Virus record (IMG/VR): IMGVR_UViG_3300042558_001779
Coordinates: 1-53,196 of that record
DNA length: 53,196 nucleotides
Direction: 5' to 3' (one strand)
Source of the DNA: a virus
Below the pieces are notes generated by a model, which did no database searches, was not told where the DNA came from, and was given only the letters and a program-made list of their open reading frames with translations. Positions 24,098 to 32,294 of the stretch are shown piece after piece (position 1 is the stretch's first letter; every line of letters begins with the position of its first letter). A program made the position numbers and the translations under genes.

Positions 24098-25402
24098 ATG
24101 CCTGACTGGAACGCCGTTTACGAGTATCTGCAGCCGAAAGAACCATCTTTTTGCCCAGAAACACCATCAATCACACAGAAAGTGTTTTTACGCACATATG
24201 CCCTAGAGGGTCTTTTTGGTGGTGCGGCTGGTGGTGGTAAGTCGTCTGCACTCCTGATGTCTGCTCTTCAGTATGTTGATGTGCCTGGGTATTCAGCAAT
24301 CCTGTTTCGTCGCACATATGCCGACTTGGCGCTTCCTGGCGCTCTTATGGATAGATTTAAGTCGTGGATGGCTAACTACGACGACATTCACTGGAATGCC
24401 AACTCCTATGTTGCAACCTTCCCGTCTGGGGCGAGAGTCTCGTTTGGGTATCTGAACAACACGAACGACTACTTGAGATATAAGGGTTCTGAATTCCAGT
24501 TTATCGGAATGGACGAAGTTACAGAAATTCGTGAATCTGACTATAGATACATGTTCTCCCGTCTTCGTCGCCCTGCCAGTGGTCCGTTGTCTCAGGTTCC
24601 TCTTCGCATGAGGTCTGCTTCAAACCCTGCCCCCAACTGGGTCCGTCAGCGTTTTATTGTTGAGGGGCACAATACGGGAAGAATCTTTGTTCCCAGCCTT
24701 TTGACGGATAACCCAGGAATTGACGCTGATTCTTATCGTCAGGCTCTTTCTGCTCTTGACCCTGTTGAGCGTCGCCGCTTGGAGCAGGGTGACTGGTGGT
24801 CTACGAGTCTCGGAACTTTGTTCAATCGTGAAGATTTTGTCATTATTGACCCTCTGGATGTGCCTCAGGTCACATCTGCTGCTCGCGCTGTGAGGTTTTG
24901 GGACTTGGCGGCTACCGAGCCGCACTCAGGAAACCCAGACCCTGACTGGACCGTTGGTACATTAATGCTTTTTGACCAAGGAATTGCATATGTTATGGAT
25001 GTCCGTAAGATGAGGGCACGAGGCGAAAAAGTTGAACAACTAATCGCACAGACTGCAGCCGAAGACGGGCACATGGTTTCCATCAGAATTGAACAAGAAC
25101 CAGGCTCCAGCGGTAAAGCATTGATTGACCAGTACGCCCGCTATGTAGTCCCAGGGTACGACCTTATCGGTTTGCGCTCCTCTGGAGACAAAGTAACCCG
25201 TGCTCGGCCATTTGCTGCTGCTGTGGCTAACGGCAATGTTCGCCTTGTGCGCGGCTCATGGCTTACGGACTGGCTGGATGAATTTGCTTCATTCCCAGAG
25301 GCTTGCAATCACGACGACCAAGTTGACTCGGCAGTTGGGGCTTTTACATACCTTGCTGGTTTGGGGTTGCCTCAAAGGAAGAGAGCGGCTATCATCATCT
25401 AG
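24098..25402 (+). CDS. terL: Terminase large subunit
   Basis: This 434-aa ATPase-nuclease pumps DNA into the head and cuts it. Walker A is GGAAGGGKSS with Lys48. Walker B is FIGMDEVTE with Asp139 and catalytic Glu140. The RNase H-like nuclease has Asp269 in FWDLAAT and the C-terminal HDDQVDS acids (about 406-410). The ATG at 24098 has AGGAG 10 nt upstream. The frame is open 24 codons further but without a ribosome site. No separate small terminase is recognisable in the window. It starts the plus-strand block and faces away from the portal gene, which is an unusual arrangement. Confidence 0.95.
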   Translation: MPDWNAVYEYLQPKEPSFCPETPSITQKVFLRTYALEGLFGGAAGGGKSSALLMSALQYVDVPGYSAILFRRTYADLALPGALMDRFKSWMANYDDIHWNANSYVATFPSGARVSFGYLNNTNDYLRYKGSEFQFIGMDEVTEIRESDYRYMFSRLRRPASGPLSQVPLRMRSASNPAPNWVRQRFIVEGHNTGRIFVPSLLTDNPGIDADSYRQALSALDPVERRRLEQGDWWSTSLGTLFNREDFVIIDPLDVPQVTSAARAVRFWDLAATEPHSGNPDPDWTVGTLMLFDQGIAYVMDVRKMRARGEKVEQLIAQTAAEDGHMVSIRIEQEPGSSGKALIDQYARYVVPGYDLIGLRSSGDKVTRARPFAAAVANGNVRLVRGSWLTDWLDEFASFPEACNHDDQVDSAVGAFTYLAGLGLPQRKRAAIII

Positions 25403-25435
25403 GTATTAACTATTAATTATCTAGGAAGGTATTTA

Positions 25436-25933
25436 ATGTCTATAAATGAAGTCATCTCAAACTTGACGAAAGTCATCATGGATACAGAGGACGCCCTAAA
25501 CGAGTTTGTAGGGTCTGGTGCAGAAATTGATGAAATTGCTGAATCACTAATTCAACTTCACCAAATTAAAAACGGTTTTGGTGATGTCTACTCGATGTAT
25601 GCAGCAAAAGTAATGGCTATACTTCAATCTGCAAATATTGAAGACATGGATGTTGCTGGTGCAAAAATTGAGGTCCGTTCTGCTGCTGACCGTAAGAAGT
25701 GGAACCATGAGCAACTTGCTCATGCTGTAAGTAGAAAACTCATTGATTTATCAGTTGACATGGACACTGGTGAAGTGGTATTGTCCCCAGAGGACATCGC
25801 AAACAAGATGCTCAATTTTGTTCAGCCTTCATACTGGCGTGTGAAAGAACTGGCAAAAGTAGGAATCAACGCAGATAACTTCTGTGAAGTTGGCGACTAC
25901 AAAACAAACATAATTATTAGAAAGGCTAAGTAA
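25436..25933 (+). CDS. Hypothetical protein upstream of the Rad52-like gene
   Basis: This 165-aa protein is mostly helical, with an acidic N-terminal half. The second half has a RKKWNHEQLAHAVSR segment (about 85-100), a DMDTGEVVLSPED turn and SYWRVKELAKVGINADNFCE (about 133-151). I recall this RKxW...YWRV pattern from small actinophage proteins encoded beside recombination genes, but know no function. A strong AGGAAGG ribosome-binding site precedes it, and 2 bp separate its stop from the Rad52-like gene. A helper in recombination or replication is inferred from the operon only. Confidence 0.65.
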   Translation: MSINEVISNLTKVIMDTEDALNEFVGSGAEIDEIAESLIQLHQIKNGFGDVYSMYAAKVMAILQSANIEDMDVAGAKIEVRSAADRKKWNHEQLAHAVSRKLIDLSVDMDTGEVVLSPEDIANKMLNFVQPSYWRVKELAKVGINADNFCEVGDYKTNIIIRKAK

Positions 25934-25935
25934 AC

Positions 25936-26715
25936 ATGGCTACTACAAAGAAGACAGAAACAGAAGAAACCACTGTTGTAAACAATCTTGTTCAGCAAGA
26001 AATTGACTGGCAAGCAGTGCGTGAAAAGGAACGAAAGGCTCAGCGTGAAAAAACCGCTCAGTCGCAGTCTCTTTTTAATGAGCAGTTTCCTCAAGAAGTT
26101 GAGCGTCAACTCAAAAAAGGTGGAACATCTCTCACCTACATCCCTGTAAGTGAAGTCATAACTCGTCTTAATAAAGTCCTTGGTTTTGACGGATGGGCAT
26201 ACGAAATTGTTCGTTGCGAGCGTGACGCTCTTGACCCAGATTTCATCGTGGCTCATGTCCGTCTCAGCATCTACCCTGAAGGAGACAAGTTTGTCTCTGT
26301 CGTGAAAGATGGCTTTGGTGGTCAGAAAATTAAGCGCACAAAGAATGGCGACATTGTTGACCTTGGAGACGAATTCAAGGGTGCTGTTTCTGACGCTTTG
26401 AAAAAGGCTGCTCAGACACTTGGCATTGGTCTTTACCTCGCTCGCACTGAGGAAGCAATTGAAGCAGTCGAATCTGTTCCACCAGCACCAGAACCAGTGA
26501 TTGACCCGCAGATTGCTGAACTGTGGGATAACTTTGTTGGTCTTTCAAAAACCCTTGATGCAAACGGCAAGGCTGAACTCAATACATTCTGGTCAACCCA
26601 TGCTCATGGTCAACCAAAACCAACTAAGCAGACAGCAACAAGCGAAGACCTTGAAGCACTGATTGGCGAATGCGTTCGTATTTCATTTCAAGGAACAGAA
26701 GTAACTGGTGAGTGA
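25936..26715 (+). CDS. Rad52/Rad22-like single-strand annealing protein
   Basis: This 259-aa protein has its core at about 62-175: LTYIPVSEVITRLNKVLGFDGWAYEI (split motif), VRLSIYP, VKDGFGG, DLGDEFKGAVSDALKKAAQTLGIGLYL. This is the Rad52/Rad22 family order, with the DALKKAA...LGIGLYL helix typical of DNA-annealing phage recombinases. It would bind single-stranded DNA and anneal complementary strands. The C-terminal 80 residues are a looser tail. It pairs with the nuclease that follows and overlaps it by 8 bp, as annealing protein and exonuclease pairs usually do. Confidence 0.88.
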   Translation: MATTKKTETEETTVVNNLVQQEIDWQAVREKERKAQREKTAQSQSLFNEQFPQEVERQLKKGGTSLTYIPVSEVITRLNKVLGFDGWAYEIVRCERDALDPDFIVAHVRLSIYPEGDKFVSVVKDGFGGQKIKRTKNGDIVDLGDEFKGAVSDALKKAAQTLGIGLYLARTEEAIEAVESVPPAPEPVIDPQIAELWDNFVGLSKTLDANGKAELNTFWSTHAHGQPKPTKQTATSEDLEALIGECVRISFQGTEVTGE

Positions 26716-27478
26716 GTTCATTTTAGAACCACCGCCGTATCTTTCCCCGTCTTCAATATCCACATTCCAGCAATGTCCGCTGAAATACAAGTATTCACGA
26801 ATTGATGGTCTTCAAGACCCTCCAACAGAGGCAACTTTACGAGGAAACTTCGTTCACTCTGTCCTTGAAGAAATGTACTGCTTCCCAGCAGATACAAGAA
26901 CTCTTTCTACTGCAAAACAATTAGCAAAAGATTTATGGGAAAGTGAATACATGGAGCGTGTTGCTCCTTATGTTCGTGGAGAAGAAGCAATGAGACTCTT
27001 TAGATGGAGTTCATGGTGGTGCATTGAGAATCTGTTCTCGATGGAAGACCCAACATCTCTTCATTTTGACGGTATTGAAACAGAACTTAATGACACCATT
27101 GACGGTGTAGCAATTAAAGGGTTTATCGACCGATGGAGAAAAACTGACGATGGAATCATTGTTGGTGACTATAAAACTGGGAAGACACCATCTCCCCGTT
27201 TCCGTGACGATAAATACTTTCAATTACTTCTTTACGCTTATGTTTTAGAAAAACAGTTAAATCAAACCGTAAAAGAAATTGAGTTGCTTTTCATCAAAGA
27301 CTCAGTTCGTCTATCAAAAGAAGTAACAGACGAGGACAGAGAGAATGTCCGAACAACCGTTGTTCAGGTACGCAAAGACATCGACGAACGATGTGTATCT
27401 GGAGAATTTGAACCAATCAAACATAGGCTGTGCGATTGGTGTAACTACAAATCAATATGCCCAATATGGAGTAAATAA
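26708..27478 (+). CDS. Cas4/RecB-like PD-(D/E)XK nuclease with an iron-sulfur site
   Basis: This 256-aa nuclease has Cys23 (QQCPLKYKYSR), the nuclease motifs GFIDRW (about 138) and IIVGDYKTGK (about 154), and a C-terminal cluster Cys242, Cys245 and Cys251 (CDWCNYKSIC). One N-terminal and three C-terminal cysteines around a PD-(D/E)XK core is the Cas4/AddB pattern for a 4Fe-4S cluster. It probably resects DNA ends to give single strands for the Rad52-like protein. The start is a GTG overlapping the previous stop by 8 bp. Confidence 0.88.
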   Translation: MSEFILEPPPYLSPSSISTFQQCPLKYKYSRIDGLQDPPTEATLRGNFVHSVLEEMYCFPADTRTLSTAKQLAKDLWESEYMERVAPYVRGEEAMRLFRWSSWWCIENLFSMEDPTSLHFDGIETELNDTIDGVAIKGFIDRWRKTDDGIIVGDYKTGKTPSPRFRDDKYFQLLLYAYVLEKQLNQTVKEIELLFIKDSVRLSKEVTDEDRENVRTTVVQVRKDIDERCVSGEFEPIKHRLCDWCNYKSICPIWSK

Positions 27479-27479
27479 C

Positions 27480-27998
27480 ATGAACGATGATGCATTTGCG
27501 CGGTTAGTCGCAGAAGAAATTAAAAACCAAGTAACTATTGAACAACGAGATTATTTAAATCTTCCAGAGAACTGGGCACGATGGAAAAGGGCTGTAGAAG
27601 GTCTTGCCGACAACCTCGATTCTCAATTAGAGACAATCCAGCAGACAGAAGACCGCGAGGTCGAAAAGTACCGTGCCCTCGGTGAAGACGGAACGAAACT
27701 TCTTGCTGAAGTAACGGCAGAGTTTTCAAACCGTCGAAAGAAGATTGAGCGTTTTCGCTTTCATGTGATTACACGACTTGATGAAATCTCTCGCACTATT
27801 GCTATGGGTACAGAGGTTGTTGAGGAACGGATGAAAACAGTTGAGTTCCTCCGCAAAGCAATTGAACGACATCAGGAATTAATGCGTGAATATGAACTTG
27901 AACCAACTCAGATTGATATTGCCCTTTGGGATACCCTCAATGGTCGGTGGATATTTGAGGAAATTACAGAAGAAGATATTCTCAATCTTGATAACTAA
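27480..27998 (+). CDS. Coiled-coil hypothetical protein
   Basis: This 172-aa protein is largely helical and charged. A long stretch at about 35-140 has a coiled-coil look, with LADNLDSQLETIQQTEDREVE, then FSNRRKKIERFRFHV and FLRKAIERHQELMREYELE. No catalytic motif is seen. The ATG at 27480 has GGAG at 27467-27470. The frame runs open back to 27345, but that part only shadows the end of the nuclease gene. It sits 9 bp before the PAPS-reductase-like gene. I recognise the type from actinophages but not a function. Confidence 0.65.
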   Translation: MNDDAFARLVAEEIKNQVTIEQRDYLNLPENWARWKRAVEGLADNLDSQLETIQQTEDREVEKYRALGEDGTKLLAEVTAEFSNRRKKIERFRFHVITRLDEISRTIAMGTEVVEERMKTVEFLRKAIERHQELMREYELEPTQIDIALWDTLNGRWIFEEITEEDILNLDN

Positions 27999-28007
27999 GG
28001 AAACAAA

Positions 28008-29171
28008 ATGACACGCCAAAGAATGTTTCTAGACATATCATGCGTCGATGCTGCTCGGGAAAGAATCCGCCATGTCTATGATACTTTTGATACTGTTTGC
28101 GTTCAGTTTTCTGGAGGAAAAGACAGCACAGCGGTTCTTTACTTGGCTAAAGAAATTCATGAAGAACGAGGACTCGGACCAGTAAAAGTAATCTTCCGCG
28201 ATGAAGAAATGGTCAGTCCGTTCATTTATGAATTTATTAACAAGGTCAGAAACTATGACTGGGTTGATATGGAGTGGTATTGCCTTCCAGTTGGTCAAGA
28301 GGTATGGGTTTTGGGGCGTCGTGAATATGCGCTTCTGTGGTCCCCTGAACGCGCAAAGCGTGGTCGTCTAGTTAGAGAAATGCCACCTTGGGCTATTCGT
28401 GCAGAGCATTTTGGGATTGACCCAACACGGCCAATTCCAGAAACTATCGACTTTTATACCATGCAAGGGAAACAAGGAAGAACTGCATTTATTACGGGTG
28501 TTCGTGCCAACGAATCGATGATTCGTTATCGCTCGTGCGTTCAAAAACTCCACGAAAACTACATCAATATTCCTTACAAGATGAAGAAATCTGTCCCTTT
28601 GAGATTTGCAAAAATTATTTATGACTGGACAACAGATGATGTTTTGAAGTTCATCAATGAAGAACACAATGCTGAGTGGTGCGAATATTACGACATTGCT
28701 GCAATCACTGGAAGTAACACTCGCGTTGGAATCCCCCTCCACGCTATTGCTGCAAGACGAATTGGTGATGTTGTAGCCACAGAGCCTGGTTTCTTTGACG
28801 AGTTGTACCGTTGCTATCCGCATATTGATGCTCAACGGCGCTGGTGGTCTTCATTTGACATAGAAAGCCTTGTTGCTGATTATGTATCTAAAGGCTGGGG
28901 CGGGGTTAAGGACTGCATTGAGGACAACATGCTGACCCCTGGCTACCAGGCTGCCGCATACAAGTTTGCTGGCGAGTTCAGAAAAAAGCAAGCAACAGAC
29001 CCATACGGTTACCCGCTTGACTCCCTTATTAGAACGCTCCTTCTGAATGAATTCCAAGTAACTAGCCCGAACCCTGTAGGACCGAAAACTCGTGCCCACA
29101 CAATGAGAATGGCTGCGGCTCAACAAGAAGCAGACCTTAACGACCTTGATAGATTGGATGACAATATATGA
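28008..29171 (+). CDS. PAPS-reductase-fold protein, IbrA/DndC-like
   Basis: This 387-aa protein has the ATP-pyrophosphatase loop SGGKDST at 35-41, a VIFRDEEM strand (about 66), an FITGVRANES motif (about 164) and a long C-terminal helical part. True sulfate-assimilation PAPS reductases end in an ECGLH motif, which is absent here. The overall form and the ParB-like gene overlapping its stop (ATGA) match the IbrA/IbrB pair and related phage proteins, whose chemistry is unsettled. DndC-like adenylation of a substrate is possible. It has an AAGGAAA ribosome-binding site. It follows the recombination genes, so a DNA-related function is a fair guess. Confidence 0.8.
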   Translation: MTRQRMFLDISCVDAARERIRHVYDTFDTVCVQFSGGKDSTAVLYLAKEIHEERGLGPVKVIFRDEEMVSPFIYEFINKVRNYDWVDMEWYCLPVGQEVWVLGRREYALLWSPERAKRGRLVREMPPWAIRAEHFGIDPTRPIPETIDFYTMQGKQGRTAFITGVRANESMIRYRSCVQKLHENYINIPYKMKKSVPLRFAKIIYDWTTDDVLKFINEEHNAEWCEYYDIAAITGSNTRVGIPLHAIAARRIGDVVATEPGFFDELYRCYPHIDAQRRWWSSFDIESLVADYVSKGWGGVKDCIEDNMLTPGYQAAAYKFAGEFRKKQATDPYGYPLDSLIRTLLLNEFQVTSPNPVGPKTRAHTMRMAAAQQEADLNDLDRLDDNI

Positions 29172-29713
29172 AAATTGATTACAGACCTTTTGATTCTGTT
29201 AAACCAGCAGAGTGGCGAACTAATTATGTTTTAAAGCCAGACATGGATTTGCTTAGGATTTCGATGAGCGATTTTGGTTGGCTTCAGCCAATTATTGTCC
29301 GTGTTGAAGACCAGAAAATCATTGATGGTACGCATCGGTGGGTTATTGCTGGTGAGAAAGATTTTCAGCGTAAGCATGGGAAAGATATTCCTGTTGTGTT
29401 TGTTGACTGCGATGAAATTGATGCAATGGTTATGCATGTGAGGATGAACCGTGCCCGAGGGGATATTTTTGCTAAGCCATTTTCTAAATTGCTTAAAAAT
29501 ATTGTTCTTTCTGACAAGTATTTACCAGAAGAATTAGAAAGCCTGCTTGTCATGTCTCCCGATGAGGTTGACTTGATGCTGGCTGGAGGTCTTTTAAAGA
29601 AACGCAATATTCCCAATCATCAGTATTCTCGTGCATGGGTTCCAGTAGAGGCACCATCGGCAGATGCAGTGCAACAAGCATCTATCGAAAGACCCCCAAA
29701 TCCAGATAGATGA
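29168..29713 (+). CDS. ParB/Srx-fold protein, IbrB-like
   Basis: In this 181-aa protein, residues about 8-110 form the ParB N-terminal fold: GWLQPIIVR (about 37), IIDGTHRW (about 52), VVFVDCDE and a MHVRMNRARGD segment (about 90). The IDGxHR motif is the nucleotide-binding signature of ParB-fold enzymes. The C-terminal part is helical. The ATG overlaps the previous stop (ATGA), so the two are translated together. No DNA-binding helix-turn-helix of a true ParB is evident, and no ParA is nearby, so partitioning is unlikely. An IbrB-type partner is the best reading. Confidence 0.82.
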   Translation: MKIDYRPFDSVKPAEWRTNYVLKPDMDLLRISMSDFGWLQPIIVRVEDQKIIDGTHRWVIAGEKDFQRKHGKDIPVVFVDCDEIDAMVMHVRMNRARGDIFAKPFSKLLKNIVLSDKYLPEELESLLVMSPDEVDLMLAGGLLKKRNIPNHQYSRAWVPVEAPSADAVQQASIERPPNPDR

Positions 29714-29772
29714 CAAGCGTTTAGGCTTGATGTGGTAAAGTTTCAATAGTCTTATCTAGCGGAGGACTAAAG
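29714..29772 (+). promoter_or_regulatory. Candidate promoter of the connector/tail block
   Basis: This gap holds TGTGGTAAAGTT at 29731-29742, which reads as an extended -10 box (TGG then TAAAGT). The same 12 bases recur at 35028-35039, ahead of the tape measure gene. Alternatively TTGATG and TCTTAT, 17 bp apart, could be -35 and -10 boxes. A GGAGGA ribosome site ends the gap. It follows the IbrB-like gene and precedes the structural genes, a natural place for a late promoter. Confidence 0.35.
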
Positions 29773-30168
29773 ATGCCACCAACAAACTTAACAGAAGACA
29801 TCGAATTTCTAACAGATGTTGACACCCAGGGCGATGTTGTCCGCCGAGGCAGATTTATTCAGCGTCCTCGCCGTGTAAATGGTCGCACAGTTCCTGGTAA
29901 TGCTCGTTATTACCGTCGCCGTCAGAATGAACTTCTTTCTGCCCGTCGTGCCGCTCAGCGTGGCGGTGGTGCTGGTAGAGCAGCAAGCACGGCAGGTGGC
30001 GCTGCTTCAGCCCCAGCGCGTGCTCCGCGCCGTCCTGCTGCCCCTGCTTCGGGTCAGCGCCGTAGTGGCGGTGGTATCTTTTCTCGTGTCCGTCGCGCAG
30101 TCCGCAATGCAGCCCGCAATGTCGAGTCTCGTCAGCGTGACCGTAGGAACAACCGCAACCGTCGATAA
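29773..30168 (+). CDS. Very basic Arg/Ala-rich protein before the connector genes
   Basis: This 131-aa protein has a short acidic N-terminus (about 1-25), then a chain with dozens of Arg and almost no acidic residues. An Ala/Pro/Gly-rich middle lies at about 65-95, and the C-terminus (about 100-131) is almost half Arg. The extreme charge suggests nucleic acid binding or packing into the head. It opens the head-tail connector and tail block, after a GGAGGA ribosome-binding site. A transcription start may lie just upstream. No family recognised. Confidence 0.65.
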   Translation: MPPTNLTEDIEFLTDVDTQGDVVRRGRFIQRPRRVNGRTVPGNARYYRRRQNELLSARRAAQRGGGAGRAASTAGGAASAPARAPRRPAAPASGQRRSGGGIFSRVRRAVRNAARNVESRQRDRRNNRNRR

Positions 30169-30184
30169 TTGGAGGTGATTAGCG

Positions 30185-30811
30185 ATGCTAGTTACAGTCG
30201 CTGACCTCACAAAGTACATGGACATCAGGTTCTCTAACCGTCAGGAAGAGGCTGCTGAGTTTGTTCTTGAAGGTCTTCAAAGTGAACTTGAGGGTTATCT
30301 TCGTCGCCCAGTAGAACCTACTGAGTTTACAGAAACCTATATTATGGATTCCAACTTTGTTGGTGTTCCTACTTCTGCTTTCTTTTACAACGAAAGTCTC
30401 GATACAACTCTTAACACGAGCACATACTTGATGCCCCCAAATACAATTTATTTGCGGAATTCACCTGTTGTTGAAGTTACTTCAGTAACAATTCGTCAAC
30501 AAACCGAAACAACTGGCGTTGAACAGACTGAAGGAAATGACTATACGGTTCGCCGTTATGGTATCGACCTATATCGTGCTTATGCAAACGATGAAGTCAC
30601 CATCGAATATACCGCAGGGCTCAACGGCAACGAAATTAAAGTTTTTAAACTGCTAATCCTTCGTGCCGCGACAAGGGAGATGCAAAATATGCATGATGAT
30701 GTTGTCGGCATCAAAGACCTTGAAACACGCAATGTTGCTCCATTGGAAACTGGATTCACCGAAAGAGAACTTCTATCTGTAAAGAGATGGAAGCGCGTTA
30801 GGATTGCTTAA
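30185..30811 (+). CDS. Head-tail connector (gp6-like adaptor)
   Basis: This 208-aa protein has an N-terminal helical bundle typical of phage adaptor proteins: VADLTKYMDIRFSNRQEEAAEFVLEGLQSELEGYLRRPV as motif order over about 4-42. A beta middle follows (TIYLRNSPVVEVTSVTI; DEVTIEYTAGL) and then a C-terminal helix (LLILRAATREM). This is the layout of HK97 gp6/SPP1 gp15-type adaptors that dock under the portal. GGAGGTGAT is a near-perfect ribosome site. The stop overlaps the next start (TAATG). Confidence 0.8.
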   Translation: MLVTVADLTKYMDIRFSNRQEEAAEFVLEGLQSELEGYLRRPVEPTEFTETYIMDSNFVGVPTSAFFYNESLDTTLNTSTYLMPPNTIYLRNSPVVEVTSVTIRQQTETTGVEQTEGNDYTVRRYGIDLYRAYANDEVTIEYTAGLNGNEIKVFKLLILRAATREMQNMHDDVVGIKDLETRNVAPLETGFTERELLSVKRWKRVRIA

Positions 30812-31290
30812 TGTATCGCATTAAAATAAAATGCGACAACCGCCGTGCGATGCTTCGCCTCAAAGCGATGGAAGAAGCAGCACAAGACTTTCGCCCAGTA
30901 TTTGAATGGGCAAGACGCGAACTGGCTAAATCCTACAGGGACAACTTCACTGCATCTGGGCTCCCAGTTGGTGGATGGTCTCCCCTGAAGCCGCAGTATT
31001 CATCGTGGAAAGCACGAAACTTCCCAGGAGCACCAATCATGCAGCAAACAGGAAAACTCTTTAGAGACCTGTCATCCCTGCGTGGAGCAAATACCGAAAT
31101 CCGCAAAACAAAAGCAACATTCTCAACAACAGGGATTGAATACGCTAGTTTTCACCAATACGGCACAAGCCGCATGGCAAAGCGCATGGTCATCTTTGAA
31201 CCACCACTATTTGCTCAAAAATTAGCATTTGAAGCCGAAGAGCACATTACAGATGCTGCAAATGGCGTAATCAGAAGAGGTTTACCATGA
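30811..31290 (+). CDS. Tail completion / neck protein (Mu gpG-like)
   Basis: This 159-aa basic protein has WARRELAKSYRDNF (about 28-41), GGWSPLKPQYSSWKAR (about 52-67), MQQTGKLFRDL (about 76) and FHQYGTSRMAKRMVIFEPP (about 114-132). The TGxLxxSL and HQYGT-type motifs are those of the virion morphogenesis family (Mu gpG, P2 gpS), which finish the tail top or neck. It overlaps both neighbours by 1-4 bp. Confidence 0.8.
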   Translation: MYRIKIKCDNRRAMLRLKAMEEAAQDFRPVFEWARRELAKSYRDNFTASGLPVGGWSPLKPQYSSWKARNFPGAPIMQQTGKLFRDLSSLRGANTEIRKTKATFSTTGIEYASFHQYGTSRMAKRMVIFEPPLFAQKLAFEAEEHITDAANGVIRRGLP

Positions 31291-31871
31291 CAGACATCCT
31301 GATGCAGGGTCCGCAATTTGCAAAAGAATATGTGACAGACTTTTTGCAGCACGACATGCCAACAAGGCTTACCCGCTACCGCAACGGGTGGAATGTAGAC
31401 GACTACACCCTTCCAGACCCAGAGTTATATCTTACTTATGAACCGATTGCTTTAGACCACTGGCCGACAATCATTACGGTTGCCGTCTCAACCAGTTCAT
31501 TTGAGCGCCAAGGCTATCTCAGCGGAACTAACCCTATTTATCGAGTTACATACTCAATGAGAACATATGTGTGGGTCAAGACAGAAGGCTCTGAACAAGT
31601 TACAACTATGCGAGATAGGCTAACGACCGTTGCTCGTTCGGCTCTTCTTGATTATCCAAGTCTTGCGAAGTGTGATTCAACAGAGATGATTAATCCGATG
31701 ATTGATGAGTCAAGCCTTCGTGAAGAGTATTCAGATTTGACTCTAATTAAGGGTGACCGTGTATTGGCGGGGGCTTATTTGGGGTATGATTTAACATTGA
31801 ACGAAGTTGTTTATCGTCAGCCGATGTCTGGACTAGCAAGTACGGACCTTTCTGTTTCTAACTTGCGCTAG
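31287..31871 (+). CDS. Tail terminator-like neck protein
   Basis: This 194-aa alpha/beta protein has a helix start (FAKEYVTDFLQHDMPTRLTRYR), a strand-rich middle (TIITVAVSTSSFERQG; IYRVTYSMRTYVWVKTEG), a helix (TTMRDRLTTVARSALLDYPS) and further strands. This order (helix, strands, long helix, strand) is that of phage tail terminator and joining proteins such as lambda gpU or T4 gp15-like, and the position between neck and sheath fits. No sequence signature is strong enough to be sure. It overlaps the previous gene by 4 bp. Confidence 0.65.
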   Translation: MTDILMQGPQFAKEYVTDFLQHDMPTRLTRYRNGWNVDDYTLPDPELYLTYEPIALDHWPTIITVAVSTSSFERQGYLSGTNPIYRVTYSMRTYVWVKTEGSEQVTTMRDRLTTVARSALLDYPSLAKCDSTEMINPMIDESSLREEYSDLTLIKGDRVLAGAYLGYDLTLNEVVYRQPMSGLASTDLSVSNLR

Positions 31872-31879
31872 GAGTTATT

Positions 31880-32227
31880 ATGAGCAAAAATTTAGTTACT
31901 GCATGGAATGCTTCCCCTTCTGTTTTGAAAGTTGGCGAAGACAGGATTATTCTGAAGCCTGCCGAAACAATTGTCATTGAATTGGGAGAAGAAGTTAGGG
32001 AATTGGTTTACAGCGGAAAGTTGATTCTTATCCCAGCGGACGCAGAAAACAACTTTCCTTCGGTAAATATTGAGCCTCAAACTCGAAAAAAGAACAAAAA
32101 AGACATTGTTCAAGAAGACTTTACAGAAACTCAAGAAATTGAAGTTCTGGAAGAAGACAACAATCAATCATCGATTGAAGAGACAGAAGTTTCAGAAGAT
32201 TCAATACTTCCTGAAGAATCTGTTTGA
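31880..32227 (+). CDS. Hypothetical protein with acidic tail
   Basis: In this 115-aa protein, the first 60 residues form a small beta domain (VLKVGEDRIILKPAETIVIELGEEV, split motif). The rest is Glu-rich and probably disordered. An AGGAG ribosome site precedes the ATG. It lies between the terminator-like and sheath genes, a position often held by small connector or hypothetical proteins in myoviruses. Function unknown. Confidence 0.6.
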   Translation: MSKNLVTAWNASPSVLKVGEDRIILKPAETIVIELGEEVRELVYSGKLILIPADAENNFPSVNIEPQTRKKNKKDIVQEDFTETQEIEVLEEDNNQSSIEETEVSEDSILPEESV

Positions 32228-32294
32228 TTTCGGTATACTCACATATAGCGATTAGTAGTTACTGGTCGCATAGCAACACTACGGAGGGTCGCGA

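Noticed and set aside
27345-27479. Longer start for the coiled-coil gene (45 more residues)
   Set aside because: The added part only shadows the end of the nuclease gene; the ATG at 27480 has a GGAG site.
28008-29171. Sulfate-assimilation PAPS reductase (cysH) as an auxiliary metabolic gene
   Set aside because: The C-terminal ECGLH catalytic motif is absent and it is coupled to a ParB-fold gene, so the IbrA-like reading fits better.
29168-29713. Plasmid-type ParB partition protein
   Set aside because: No ParA, no parS-like repeats and no clear helix-turn-helix domain; it overlaps an IbrA-like gene.
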